Origin: Bradyrhizobium erythrophlei
GTDB taxonomy: Bacteria > Pseudomonadota > Alphaproteobacteria > Rhizobiales > Xanthobacteraceae
Length of the DNA: 64,000 nt
Direction: 5' to 3'
Assembly (NCBI RefSeq): GCF_900129505.1
Contig: NZ_LT670818.1
Coordinates: 6,295,001-6,359,000, forward strand
Positions 50,871-59,680 of the stretch are shown in pieces. The position numbers and the translations under genes were made by a program. Position 1 is the stretch's first letter. Every line of letters starts with the position of its first letter. The notes beneath the pieces are model-generated. The model did no database searches, was not told the origin of the DNA, and saw only the letters and a list, made by a program, of their open reading frames with translations.

Positions 50871-51860
50871 TCAGTTCGGAAACGACGACGGGCGGTTCAA
50901 GATTTGGAGCCCAACATCCGGTGTCCGCCGCAAACATGCCGAAGGTGTTTCACCAAAGAGGTTTCGATAGGTGACCGAGAAGCGGCCGAGTTCCCAGAAC
51001 CCGTGGTCGGTTGCAATCCGCGTAACGGTTGCCATCGAGTGGTCCGCGCGCAAGAGCGCTCGGCGGACAAGGTGCATTCTTCGCAACGATAGATAGCGGA
51101 TCGGGCCCATTCCCAGATGCTGTTCGCAGCAAAAGCGGAGTGTTCGCTCCGCAACGCCAATGGCCGCACAAATTTCCGTCAAGTATAGCGGCCGGTCGGG
51201 GTTGGCTTCCAAAAACTCCTCGAAGCGCGTCATGATAGCATCGTGACGACGATCGCCCGGGGTCATTTCTGAAAGCCGGCCCTCGGTAAGGCATCTGACC
51301 ATAAGGTGCATCAGCTCGTTTTCCAGGGCTCGGGCGACCTCGGGGAGTTCAAGAAGATCAGGGGTCGTTTGGGCCATCTGACCAACCATTTGATGCAGCT
51401 TTAACAAGCGCGACATCAAAGCATAGCTTGGCCGAATAAGTGGCTTAAGCGATGATCCGGAAAATTCCTGGCCCGTTATAGCCAGGCATGTTGCATAAAG
51501 ATCATCGGGCGTCAGGGACATCGACCCCCAATCGCAGTGAGCCTCGGTTCGTCGGTGAACTAGTTCGGTGTCGTTGACGATAATGTCACCGACCGCCACG
51601 TCCAAGCCACGGTGCTGCATCGCCGGCTGGTTCGCTTTGGTTAGAAAGCCGATCGGCTTGCGGTCGGCGCTTATCGATCCAACGTAGACCCGCGGTAGGG
51701 CTTCATGGGCCCGTTGCATCCACAACCGGTCGAAACTCACTTGCGTCAATTCAGCATAAAAAACCCCCTTGGCCGTCGGAAGAACTTCCAGATCGGCGGC
51801 ACGAATGGCCGATTGATAGGGAACGGGATCGGCAAATGTGAGAACCTGGCTTGAAGGCAC
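50871..51860 (-). CDS. AraC-family transcriptional regulator
   Basis: The 329-residue protein has an N-terminal cupin-like sensor (about 1-200) with no clear ligand motif, and a C-terminal AraC HTH (about 220-320): PLYLTEICAAIGVAERTLRF, CCEQHLGMGPIRYLSLRRMH and VTRIATDHGFWELGRFSVTY with NLFGETPSACLRR. The gene is monocistronic and lies just downstream of the Bug receptor gene, in the same direction. Target genes are unknown; the Bug receptor gene is the nearest candidate. Confidence 0.92.
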   Translation of the reverse strand: MPSSQVLTFADPVPYQSAIRAADLEVLPTAKGVFYAELTQVSFDRLWMQRAHEALPRVYVGSISADRKPIGFLTKANQPAMQHRGLDVAVGDIIVNDTELVHRRTEAHCDWGSMSLTPDDLYATCLAITGQEFSGSSLKPLIRPSYALMSRLLKLHQMVGQMAQTTPDLLELPEVARALENELMHLMVRCLTEGRLSEMTPGDRRHDAIMTRFEEFLEANPDRPLYLTEICAAIGVAERTLRFCCEQHLGMGPIRYLSLRRMHLVRRALLRADHSMATVTRIATDHGFWELGRFSVTYRNLFGETPSACLRRTPDVGLQILNRPSSFPN

Positions 51861-52067
51861 TTCTCTTCTCCGCGCCTGCCGGCTGTCTGCCTCAGCTTAC
51901 GAAGGGATCTAACCTATAAAACGCCTGGGAAGCGGCAATATGCAAAATCGGCAGAACTTGAAAAACCGTTTTAAATCTTTGGCACGAGTGTACCCATTAC
52001 ACGTGAAAGACATATGATCGTGGGCGGTATCCAGAAACCGGTCCGCCCGTGCCGGGCAGCGCCATCG

Positions 52068-53048
52068 CTATTCAATCTGCTCGATGCCGGCGCGTTTGAT
52101 CACGCTCGCCCAGTATGGCGTTTCTTTTTCTGTCAAGTCGGCGAACTCGTCCGGGGTATCGCTTAGTGCCACTTGGCCAATGTCTATCGCTTTCTTCCGC
52201 ACGTCCGGAGAGGTCATTATCTTCACGGCTTCTCCATAAAGCTTTTCGACAATAGCCGCGGGCGTCCCAACGGGGACAAACAGACCAAACCACACCATGA
52301 CCTCAAAGCCCGGAAATCCGGCCTCTTCCATGGTCGGAATATCAGGTGCAAATGACGCGCGAGTGCGGGAGGTCACCGCAAGCGGCCTGAGTTTGCCTCC
52401 CTGGATCAAAGGCATCGTTGGAGCAGGACTAACGAATGCCATTGTGATCCGCTCGCTCACTAAATCGGTGAGTACCGCCGATGGCCCACGATACGGCACG
52501 CCCCGAATGTCGATGTGCGCCATCGACCTCAAGATTTCTGCGGATAGGTGAACGGTCGTCCCGGCGCCCTGGTGCCCATACGTAAGAGCGTTGGGCTGCC
52601 TCCGCGCCAAATCGACAAGCTGCTGTACCGATTTCGCGGGGACGCTATTGTTGACCACCAGCAAATTCGGATAGCCGAGAATAAGCGTAACGGGTTTCAG
52701 GTCCCTTACGGGATCATACGGTAGCTTCTTGTAAAGCGTCGGATTGATCGTGATGTTGGCTGCCGTCAATATCCCAATGGTGTAACCGTCAGGAGCAGCT
52801 TTAGCGATACGATCGGCAGCGATGTTGCCAGCCGCGCCAGTCACGTTCTCGAAGATGACCGGCTTGCCGAGTGCCATCGAAAGCCTGTCGGCAAAGATGC
52901 GAGGGATGACATCATTGCCGGGCGGAAAGCCGTAAACCAGGTGAATGGGTCGATCAGGGTAAGCAGATTGTGAGATACCTGGAGATATCCCCGTCACGAT
53001 AATCGATGCAACAATCAAAAACCGAATTAGGTTCAATTTGATCTCCAA
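52068..53048 (-). CDS. Bug-family tripartite tricarboxylate transporter substrate-binding protein
   Basis: The 326-residue periplasmic protein matches the Bug/TctC family: a signal peptide (MEIKLNLIRFLIVASIIVTG, cut near SQS), YPDRPIHLVYGFPPGNDVIP, FENVTGAAGNIAADRIAKAA, PDGYTIGILTAANITINPTL, LTYGHQGAGTTVHLSAEILR, and IDIRGVPYRGPSAVLTDLVS. The usual AGAGG-type motif is replaced by GNDV. TctA and TctB membrane partners are not adjacent, as is often true for orphan Bug receptors. The gene is AT-richer than neighbours, with codon use suggesting acquisition. Confidence 0.92.
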   Translation of the reverse strand: MEIKLNLIRFLIVASIIVTGISPGISQSAYPDRPIHLVYGFPPGNDVIPRIFADRLSMALGKPVIFENVTGAAGNIAADRIAKAAPDGYTIGILTAANITINPTLYKKLPYDPVRDLKPVTLILGYPNLLVVNNSVPAKSVQQLVDLARRQPNALTYGHQGAGTTVHLSAEILRSMAHIDIRGVPYRGPSAVLTDLVSERITMAFVSPAPTMPLIQGGKLRPLAVTSRTRASFAPDIPTMEEAGFPGFEVMVWFGLFVPVGTPAAIVEKLYGEAVKIMTSPDVRKKAIDIGQVALSDTPDEFADLTEKETPYWASVIKRAGIEQIE

Positions 53049-53160
53049 AAAGAAACATTGCCAGGAAGCACGTCCCCTTTTTCCGATCGATGCCCAGCCA
53101 TCACCTGGAAATGCTTAATTCAAAAAAAGGTGCTGGTCGAATCGCTGACTTGGCAACAAT

Positions 53161-53190
53161 CCCAATCCCAATCCCAATCCCAATCCCAAT
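53161..53190. repeat. Hexanucleotide microsatellite (CCCAAT)5
   Basis: Five perfect CCCAAT units occupy 53161-53190, preceded by a partial AAT. No coding role is evident. Slippage could change copy number, but nothing downstream is clearly controlled by it. Confidence 0.9.
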
Positions 53191-53282
53191 CGCAGTTGCC
53201 CAGCCAGCTCATGTCCGTTCGCTTCGGAATTTCGTCGCTATCGGGGCACAGCGGACTCTGGCAAGCCGTCCATCAGACAGAT

Positions 53283-53435
53283 TTATGGCGGCGCCTTCGG
53301 CCAGACGTCGATTTCTATTGCCGCGACATTGGCTTGCTGCAGCAGTTTACCCATGGAAGCCGTGGATGCCGATAGGTCACGGGGCCGTCGGCTTCCTTCA
53401 GGCGATGGGCGTGTTCGTGGCCTTCGATCGCACCA
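53283..53435 (-). pseudogene. Degraded C-terminus of an alpha/beta hydrolase
   Basis: The minus strand reads HAHRLKEADGPVTYRHP in one frame and MGKLLQQANVAAIEIDVWPK with stop TAA (53283-53285) in another. The intact hydrolase at 57570-58517 ends EYADRLKEAGVAVTYRHFPG and then MGKLLQQANVAACEIGLWLK, so this is a broken paralogue with a frameshift. Only about 50 codons remain. It has no start or ribosome site. Confidence 0.82.
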
Positions 53436-53460
53436 AGGCGACGGCATCTTCGACATTGCA

Positions 53461-53501
53461 TTGACAGGTACCTTGCATTAGTATGTACCCTGTTATATAT
53501 C
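53461..53501 (+). promoter_or_regulatory. padR promoter region with GGTAC-GTACC palindrome
   Basis: GGTAC (53467-53471) and GTACC (53485-53489) form a dyad around CTTGCATTAGTAT. It resembles PadR operators with an ATGTAC-type dyad. A possible -35 (TTGCAT, 53474) and -10 (TATATC, 53496) overlap it, so the padR gene may be autorepressed. Confidence 0.6.
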
Positions 53502-53531
53502 TTCTCTGATGTCAACGGCTGCCCGGGTGCG

Positions 53532-53855
53532 ATGACCGAAGCGATCCAGATCCAGCTCAAGAAGGGCGCACTCGAATTATGCGTGCTGGCGCTGCTGGCA
53601 CGGCGGGAAAGCTACGCCTATGAGATCGCGAGCACGCTGGCTGACCGCGTCGGCATGGGGGAAGGGACGATCTACCCGCTGATGCGGCGCATGCAGAATG
53701 ACGGGCTGGTCGATACCCGCCTGGTGGAGTCGAACAGCGGCCCGCCGCGAAAATATTATCGCCTCACCTCGGTCGGCCGCGCGGCTTTCACAGCCCAGAA
53801 GCGCGAGTGGCGGGCGTTCATGGATTCGGTCAACCAGTTGCTGGGAGAAAGCTGA
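53532..53855 (+). CDS. PadR-family transcriptional regulator
   Basis: The 107-residue winged-helix regulator begins MTEAIQIQLKKGALELCVLA and has LLARRESYAYEIASTLADRV, the recognition part GMGEGTIYPLMRRMQNDGLV, and the wing with SNSGPPRKYYRLTSVGRAAF. PadR-s1 proteins of this short kind often regulate a membrane protein encoded next. The stop overlaps the start of the HAAS membrane gene by one base (TGATG), so they are co-translated. A dyad that may be its operator is in the promoter. Confidence 0.95.
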   Translation: MTEAIQIQLKKGALELCVLALLARRESYAYEIASTLADRVGMGEGTIYPLMRRMQNDGLVDTRLVESNSGPPRKYYRLTSVGRAAFTAQKREWRAFMDSVNQLLGES

Positions 53856-54430
53856 TGAACCGCGACGCGTTCCTGTGCATCCTCAGCGATGGTCTCGAGG
53901 GGCTTCCGGCCCGCGAGGTCGACGACATCCTTGCCGACTACGTTGCCTATTTCGACGAAGCCCGCGCATCCGGGCGAAGCGAGGAGGAAGTGGCGGCAGC
54001 CCTCGGCGATCCCAGGCGGCTGGCGCGGGAATTGCGCGCCGAGAGCGGTTTGCGCCGCTGGGAAAATCACCGCAGCCTCGGCAATTCCGCAACCGTGTTG
54101 CTGGCGATTGGCGGACTGGCGGCGGTCGATATCCTGTTCCTGCTGCCGCTGTTGTTCGGCGTAATGCTCGCCATGTTCGTCATGGGGCTGGTGATCTTCG
54201 TCCTCGGGATCGTCGGCATCGGGTTGCTGCTCAGCCTCTTCAAGATCGTACACTTCACCTCGATCGCCGCGATGGTGCTGCGCGCCTCGGCGGGCATCGG
54301 GCTGATCGCCGGCAGCATGGGCCTGGTCGCGCTGCTCGCGCTCGCGCTCAACGGCGCGGTGAAGATGCTCGGCAACTACGCGCGGCTGCATTACCGGCTG
54401 CTGAAGCCGGAACAGCGGCATGCCGCCTGA
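53855..54430 (+). CDS. HAAS/DUF1700-like membrane protein
   Basis: The 191-residue protein begins MNRDAFLCILSDGLEGLPAR, with EVDDILADYVAYFDEARASG and SEEEVAAALGDPRRLARELR. These are the HAAS-type (DUF1700) helical signature, followed by three or four membrane helices (about 85-185: LLFGVMLAMFVMGLVIFVLG and similar). HAAS proteins partner with PadR regulators and are thought to control membrane or antimicrobial stress responses. Its start overlaps the padR stop. GGGAGA serves as ribosome site. A frameshifted hydrolase gene follows 46 bases later. Confidence 0.9.
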   Translation: MNRDAFLCILSDGLEGLPAREVDDILADYVAYFDEARASGRSEEEVAAALGDPRRLARELRAESGLRRWENHRSLGNSATVLLAIGGLAAVDILFLLPLLFGVMLAMFVMGLVIFVLGIVGIGLLLSLFKIVHFTSIAAMVLRASAGIGLIAGSMGLVALLALALNGAVKMLGNYARLHYRLLKPEQRHAA

Positions 54431-54476
54431 GCTCTAGCCCCGAAATCGAACTCGGATATGCGGAGGAGGGACGAGG

Positions 54477-55443
54477 ATGATCAACAGACTGCTGCTCGGC
54501 TTGATCGGCCTTACGCTCGTGTTGCCGATCGTTCCCGTTGCCGTGATTGCGTTCGACGCACCGGTCTCTCCGCCGCCGATGGTCTCCATGGCGGAATCTC
54601 CCAAGCCCATCGGGTCCCCGGAATTTCCCGCACCCCGGCAATTTCGCGCGCGCGACGGCGCCAGCCTGCAATATTACGCCTATCCCGCGGAGACGGACAA
54701 AGTCGCCGTCCTGGTCCACGGCTCGGCCGGTCCTGGAACCAGCATGCATGCGCTGGCGGAAAAGTTGCGCGCCGCCGGCGTGAGCGCTTATGTGCTTGAC
54801 ATCAGGGGCCATGGCGGCTCCGGCCGGCGTGGCGACATCGATTACATCGGGCAGATCGATGACGATCTCGCTGACTTTGTCGCCCTGCTCGGGCCGGCGC
54901 GGAGCGGCGGAGACCCGCACGCTGGTCGGCTTCTCCGCAGGCGCCGGATTCGTCATCCGCTTCGCGGGGGGCCCGTATGGCGCCCTGTTCGACCGCTACG
55001 TCTTTCTTTCCCCGATCCTGCCGGGCTCAGTGGCGTGGCGACCGAACGCCGGCGGCTGGGTCAACATCGCGCTGCCGCGCCTGATCACGATTGCGTATCT
55101 CGGCCGCGCGGGAGTCCACTGGTTCGACGGATTTCCGGTCATCAGCTACGCGGTGTCCCGCGATCCCTTGCGCGACACCACCGCCAGCTATTCCTACCGG
55201 CTGTCGATGAATTTTGGCGCCGGCCGCTCCTACGAAGCCTATTTGAAAAACCTTCGCCGGCCGGCCGCCATCCTGGTCGGCGATGCCGATGAGCAGGTGG
55301 TCGCGGACCAGCTCGCGCCATTGATGCAGCGCCTCGGTGTGGATATCCCGGTCACGATCGTGCCGGGCATGGGGCATGCCGACACGATCGCAAGGCCAGA
55401 AGCGCTGCAGGCCGTGGTTCGCGCGATCGGACGCGACCCTTAA
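54477..55443 (+). pseudogene. Alpha/beta hydrolase with a frameshift
   Basis: The first frame (54477 to about 54900) starts MINRLLLGLIGLTLVLPIVP, with a membrane or signal segment, then KVAVLVHGSAGPGTSMHALA (oxyanion HG) and DIRGHGGSGRRGDIDYIGQI, and continues to LLGPARSGGD. The second frame resumes ETRTLVGFSAGAGFVIRFAG (nucleophile elbow GFSAG) through LVGDADEQVVADQL (acid) and VPGMGHADTIARPEAL (His). A net one-base shift near 54898-54915 splits the gene. All catalytic residues are kept, so a recent mutation or a sequence error are both possible. It follows the padR/HAAS pair as a probable third operon gene. Confidence 0.82.
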
Positions 55444-55502
55444 TAGTTTGGGGCCGGCAAACCTGCCGCCCCCAGTCTCGCCTGGCCTATCGCGTCGATC
55501 GA

Positions 55503-57398
55503 CTAGTGCCGGTCGCCGCCGCCATCCCGATCGTGGTCATGACCCCGGTCGAAATCGAACATGTCGAACAGGTCGCCGATCGCCGGCATGTTGACGGGAA
55601 CATAGGGATTTTCGTCTTCGGCGCGCGGATTGGGCAGGTTATCGCGGCTGCGCTCGCTGAGCTTGCCGAGATACCAGTTCCGTTCGACGAATTTCACGAA
55701 CGACGAATGTTCGCCATAGACGTGGGTGATGTGACCGCCCCGCGAGAACGGCGAAACCGCGATCATCGGAATCCGCGGCCCGGTGCCGAAGAAATCGACG
55801 GGCTGGATGAAGCCGGAGTCATAGAATCCGCCGCCCTCGTCCACGGTGACGAAAATCGCCGTGCTTTCCCACTGCTCCTTGTTGCTCTGGGCAAGCTGGA
55901 TGATGTTCTTGGTGAATTCCTCGAACAGGTCGAACTTCGACGATGCCGGATGGCCGTCCATGGCGCCGTCCGGCTTGGCGTAGGACACCGCCGGCAAGGT
56001 GCCGTTCTTGAGATCGTTGAAGAGATCGGTGACGTCACGCATATGGTCGGCGCGCATCGCCGGATAGTTCACCTGATATTCGAACGGGTTGCAGATGTTG
56101 CAATAGATCCCGTCAAGGGGAGCGCCGGTCCCGGAAACATTGTAGGCGCCGCCATAATACTTCCAGGGAATGTGCTTGGCGCTCAAGAGGTCGCCGATGC
56201 TGGTCATGGTGACCGGCGGAATGGAACCAGCCCCGCTCGGCGTGCCTTGCGGCGTCCAGGCCGGGTTGACGTTCACCGCGTTGTAATACGCGCCGGGATC
56301 GCATTTGGTCTGCACGGGGTAGGGCAGCTTGCCGAGGTAATCCAGGATCGGCTTGATGCCGTGCTGGGTCTGGTCCGAGCAATTGAACCACTGCTTGCGC
56401 ACCGTGTACTGATTGAGTGTGTTGGGCAGCGGATCGGGGTTGTAGATGCTGCTGGCCGGCGGCGTCACGGCGTGGCCATTGCCGTCGCTGAAGAACACCT
56501 GATCGGCGAAGCCCAGCGGCACGCTGTCCGGCCCGGTCCCGCCCATCACCGGCTGATGATAATTGTCGCTCATGGTGTATTCGTCGGCGAGGAATTTCAG
56601 ATAGGGCACGTCGTTCTTCTGCATGTTGAAGAACGCCATGGTCTGGCCGGTATCGTGTGGCGTGCCACCGGGCGCGGTCGAATAGGTCGTGGTGACGAAG
56701 GATTGCAGGTCGTGCAGGCAGCCGGTCGGATTGCCCCTGGAGACGTGCTCCTTGTCGATCGCGCAATCCATCTGCTGGTACATCTGGAAGAACTGATGGA
56801 TGGTGTCGGCGGTATAGGCGTCATAGGGCATGGTCGGGCCGGTCAGCTGGAATGGCCCGGGCGGCAGGTTGTTGACGTTGGTGATGCGGGTGTCCGGACC
56901 TACGCTGACTGGCAAGCCTGTGCCACCGGTGCCGAACAGGAACTGGTCGGCCGCGGGCAGGCCCGGATCGCCGCCCGGGATGCTGAGAATAGGCAAACCT
57001 GTCGGGGCTTGAACGCCGCCGAGGTCGGGCGCGGGTAGCTTGGAATACAACGACTTATTAGCGGATCCGGCGCTGATGAAAAAACTTGCGCCATTCGGCG
57101 CCGACGTCACCTGAAACTGGTGCGCCCGGTCGAATTTTTCGTCAGGCGTGCCGTCCGCCTTGACGATGTGCTCGGACAAAAGGTTCAACACCCGTTCTTC
57201 GCGCGACTTCGGCACGTAGGTGGCGAAGAGGTGGTCAAAGCTGCGATTTTCGCCGACGATGATGATGACATGCTTGATCGGCGAGGCGGTCTTGATCTGA
57301 TTATTCGCGTCCTCTGCGCGAACACCTGGCGAAAGTGCAAGGGTCGCAAGCGAAACGCCGAGCAGCCCAAACCTGCGCGCAAGCGCTGTTTTCAACAT
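55503..57398 (-). CDS. Phosphoesterase family protein (AcpA/phospholipase C type), exported
   Basis: The 631-residue protein has a signal peptide (MLKTALARRFGLLGVSLATL, cut near VRA) and the phosphoesterase signature KHVIIIVGENRSFDHLFATY (metal ligand and nucleophile region). Further metal-binding parts include YHQPVMGGTGPDSVPLGFAD, SYAKPDGAMDGHPASS, FVTVDEGGGFYDSGF and YGEHSSFVKFVERNWYL. It fits the acid phosphatase AcpA/phospholipase C superfamily, secreted to the periplasm or outside. The last residues are His/Asp-rich (RGHDHDRDGGGDRH), perhaps binding metal. Substrate not determinable from sequence. Confidence 0.92.
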   Translation of the reverse strand: MLKTALARRFGLLGVSLATLALSPGVRAEDANNQIKTASPIKHVIIIVGENRSFDHLFATYVPKSREERVLNLLSEHIVKADGTPDEKFDRAHQFQVTSAPNGASFFISAGSANKSLYSKLPAPDLGGVQAPTGLPILSIPGGDPGLPAADQFLFGTGGTGLPVSVGPDTRITNVNNLPPGPFQLTGPTMPYDAYTADTIHQFFQMYQQMDCAIDKEHVSRGNPTGCLHDLQSFVTTTYSTAPGGTPHDTGQTMAFFNMQKNDVPYLKFLADEYTMSDNYHQPVMGGTGPDSVPLGFADQVFFSDGNGHAVTPPASSIYNPDPLPNTLNQYTVRKQWFNCSDQTQHGIKPILDYLGKLPYPVQTKCDPGAYYNAVNVNPAWTPQGTPSGAGSIPPVTMTSIGDLLSAKHIPWKYYGGAYNVSGTGAPLDGIYCNICNPFEYQVNYPAMRADHMRDVTDLFNDLKNGTLPAVSYAKPDGAMDGHPASSKFDLFEEFTKNIIQLAQSNKEQWESTAIFVTVDEGGGFYDSGFIQPVDFFGTGPRIPMIAVSPFSRGGHITHVYGEHSSFVKFVERNWYLGKLSERSRDNLPNPRAEDENPYVPVNMPAIGDLFDMFDFDRGHDHDRDGGGDRH

Positions 57399-57569
57399 GG
57401 CTTTCTCCTGTTGGATTTTGGAAGTGACGACAACAGGAGCGTTCTTATGCGGCGACGATGACGGGCATTTACCGATTGCGTGACATATCCGGAAACATTC
57501 GCAGCGTGAGGCCGCCGCCGAGCATCAGACTGTATGTTCGCCTGGCGAAATTGGCGCGGTTTCAGATCG

Positions 57570-58517
57570 TCATTTCAGCGCCTTGAGCCAGAGGCCGATT
57601 TCACACGCCGCGACATTGGCCTGCTGCAGCAGCTTGCCCATGGTGAAGAAGCCGTGGAACTGGCCGGGAAAATGCCGGTACGTCACGGCGACGCCGGCTT
57701 CCTTCAGCCGATCGGCGTATTCGTCGCATTCGTCGCGCAGGGGATCGGCGCCCGCGGTCAGCACACAGGCCGGCGGCAGGCCGATCGGCGTCGCGGCGCG
57801 CGCGGGCGAGGCGCGCCAGTCCTGCACGTCGGCGGTGCCGTTGAGATAATGGTCGCGGAACCACTTTATGACGGTATGCGTGAGCAGGATGCTCGTCTCC
57901 GGCTCGCTGTGCGAGGGATGCGTCATGGCAAAATCGATCGCCGGATAGATCAGCACCTGGCCGGAGATCGCTGGCCCGTTGCCGTCGCGCGCGGCGATCG
58001 CCACCACGGCGGCGAGATTGCCGCCGGCGCTGTCGCCGCCGACCGTAAGACGCCCGGCATCGATGCCGAGCTCATTCGCATTTTCGGCGATCCACTTGGT
58101 CGCGGCGATGGCGTCGTCGACGGCGGCAGGGAATTTGTGCTCGGGCGCCAGGCGATAGTCGACGGAAATGACAATGAGCTCGCCTTCGTCGGCGAGTTTG
58201 CGGCACACCACGTCGTGGGAATCGAGATCGCCGATCACCCAGCCGCCGCCGTGAAAGAACACCAGGCACGGCGCGAGGCCGCCCGATAACCGCGGCGCTT
58301 GCGGGGTGTAGACCCGCGCCGGGATGGATCCGTGCGGCGCGGGGATCGAAAGCGGTTCGACCGATTTCAGTTCGGGCGGCTCGGGATTGGTGACGGGCCG
58401 GCCGGCCAGATAGAACTCGCGGGCTTCCTGCGGCGTCAGCGTTTCGTAAGGCGGGCGGCCGGCTTCCTGAAATGCCTTGAACACGGCGGCGGCATCGGGA
58501 TCGAGGGTCACGGGCAT
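57570..58517 (-). CDS. Alpha/beta hydrolase (hormone-sensitive lipase family)
   Basis: The 315-residue esterase has the HSL-family oxyanion motif LVFFHGGGWVIGDLDSHD, the nucleophile elbow TVGGDSAGGNLAAVVAIAAR, the Asp region LTAGADPLRDECDEYA and the His in FPGQFHGFFTMGKLL. Such enzymes hydrolyse short-chain esters in the cytoplasm. The start at 58517 (MPVTLDPDAAAVFKAFQEAG) is by homology; ribosome sites are weak. It is preceded by a palindromic repeat and then the SDR gene on the same strand. A dead copy of its C-terminus occurs at 53283-53435. Confidence 0.92.
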   Translation of the reverse strand: MPVTLDPDAAAVFKAFQEAGRPPYETLTPQEAREFYLAGRPVTNPEPPELKSVEPLSIPAPHGSIPARVYTPQAPRLSGGLAPCLVFFHGGGWVIGDLDSHDVVCRKLADEGELIVISVDYRLAPEHKFPAAVDDAIAATKWIAENANELGIDAGRLTVGGDSAGGNLAAVVAIAARDGNGPAISGQVLIYPAIDFAMTHPSHSEPETSILLTHTVIKWFRDHYLNGTADVQDWRASPARAATPIGLPPACVLTAGADPLRDECDEYADRLKEAGVAVTYRHFPGQFHGFFTMGKLLQQANVAACEIGLWLKALK

Positions 58518-58548
58518 GATGGGAAGACCTGTTTGTTGATACATTCTT

Positions 58549-58662
58549 GTCATTCGGGGCGCGCATTGGCGCGGACTTCGATGTGCAATTGCACATCGGA
58601 GAATCTCGCGCTGATAAGCTCTGGATTCCGGGTTCGACGCTTTCGCGTCGCCCCGGAATGAC
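58549..58662. repeat. Palindromic GTCATTC-GGGG element, copy B
   Basis: The ends GTCATTCGGGG and CCCCGGAATGAC (58651-58662) pair with one gap. Inside are a perfect ATGTGCAATTGCACAT palindrome (58581-58596) and GACGCTTTCGCGTC. Related to 29241-29331. It separates the hydrolase and SDR genes. Confidence 0.82.
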
Positions 58663-58668
58663 ATTCCT

Positions 58669-59448
58669 TTAGCCAGCGGTCCTCGCGCCATCGACGGTGT
58701 AGGCGGAGCCCGAGACATAGCTGGAATCGTCGGAGGCGAGGAACGCCACGATAGAGGCGACCTCGGAGGGCTGTCCGAGCCGGCGCGCCGGGATCCGCTC
58801 CACGATCCTGTCGTTCGGGACCGGCGCGTTGCCGGGATTGCGGCCCTGGATGATCGAACTCAGCATCCGGCTGTCGATCAGGCCGGGGCAGACGCAGTTC
58901 ACCCGCACGTCCGTGCCGGCGCATTCCAGCGCAGCACTCTTGGTGAGCCCGATCACGGCATGCTTGCTGGCGCTGTAGACCGCGATATCGGGCGAGCCGA
59001 TCAGTCCCGCGATCGATGCGGTGTTGATGATGGAGCCCTTGTTCTGCTTCAGCATCACCGGCAGCACGTGCTTCAGCCCCAGGAACACGCCGACCACGTT
59101 GACGTCGATCACCTTGCGAAACGCTTCGAGCGGATATTGTGTGATCGGCCTGATGTCGCCCTCGACGCCGGCATTGTTGTAGAACACGTCGATGGCGCCG
59201 AATTTGTCCGTAGCCGCGCGGACATAGTCGGCGACCTCGTCCTCGCTGGTGACGTCGGCCGCAATCGGCAGCGCCTGCGCCGAGGCCGGCAAATCCCTGA
59301 TCGCGGCTTGGAGGTCGGCTTCCCTGCGGTCGACGGCAACGATGCGCGCGCCGCGTTCGGCCAAGAGCCGAATGGTCGCGGTTCCGATGACGCCGGCCGC
59401 GCCGGTGACGACGGCGACCTTGCCATCCAGACGAATTCGATCGGGCAT
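58669..59448 (-). CDS. SDR-family oxidoreductase
   Basis: The 259-residue enzyme has all classical SDR parts: VAVVTGAAGVIGTATIRLLA, FYNNAGVEGDIRPI, the catalytic Ser in SIINTASIAGLIG, YSASK (Tyr-x3-Lys) near residue 160, and the end SGSAYTVDGARTAG. AGAGG precedes the ATG at 59448 by about 6 bases. It lies upstream of the alpha/beta hydrolase on the same strand, with a repeat in between, so a joint role in breaking down an ester or alcohol is possible but not shown. Substrate unknown. Confidence 0.93.
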   Translation of the reverse strand: MPDRIRLDGKVAVVTGAAGVIGTATIRLLAERGARIVAVDRREADLQAAIRDLPASAQALPIAADVTSEDEVADYVRAATDKFGAIDVFYNNAGVEGDIRPITQYPLEAFRKVIDVNVVGVFLGLKHVLPVMLKQNKGSIINTASIAGLIGSPDIAVYSASKHAVIGLTKSAALECAGTDVRVNCVCPGLIDSRMLSSIIQGRNPGNAPVPNDRIVERIPARRLGQPSEVASIVAFLASDDSSYVSGSAYTVDGARTAG

Positions 59449-59680
59449 GGGTTTCCTCTTGGCTCGTCCGGTTTGGTCCGGATTTTTTGGGATTCGGCGG
59501 GGGGCGCGCAAACCTTGATCGGCGCCGACTATTTCATCCCCGGCGAGGCCTGACCAGTGGTTCGGGGAGGCCAAAACCCGCCCTTTCCCCGCCGTATTCG
59601 CCGTGTTAACCGGGTGGCCTGGGAGCGGCGCATAAGCCTGTACTCTGTCGCGAGCCCGATTCGCCTGCTAAAGCCGCGAG

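Larger units (their letters stand above)
53049..53531. other. Interval with hexamer repeats, a hydrolase remnant and padR promoter
   Basis: This interval holds no intact gene. It contains (CCCAAT)5 at 53161-53190, a decayed hydrolase C-terminus at 53283-53435, and a promoter/operator region at 53461-53501 in front of padR. The frames crossing it are shadows of these. Confidence 0.6.

Noticed and set aside
53161..53190. CRISPR-like repeat
   Set aside because: The unit is only 6 bases with no spacers; it is a microsatellite.
55506..57038. 510-codon plus-strand frame under the phosphoesterase
   Set aside because: Antisense shadow; the minus-strand product has all family motifs.
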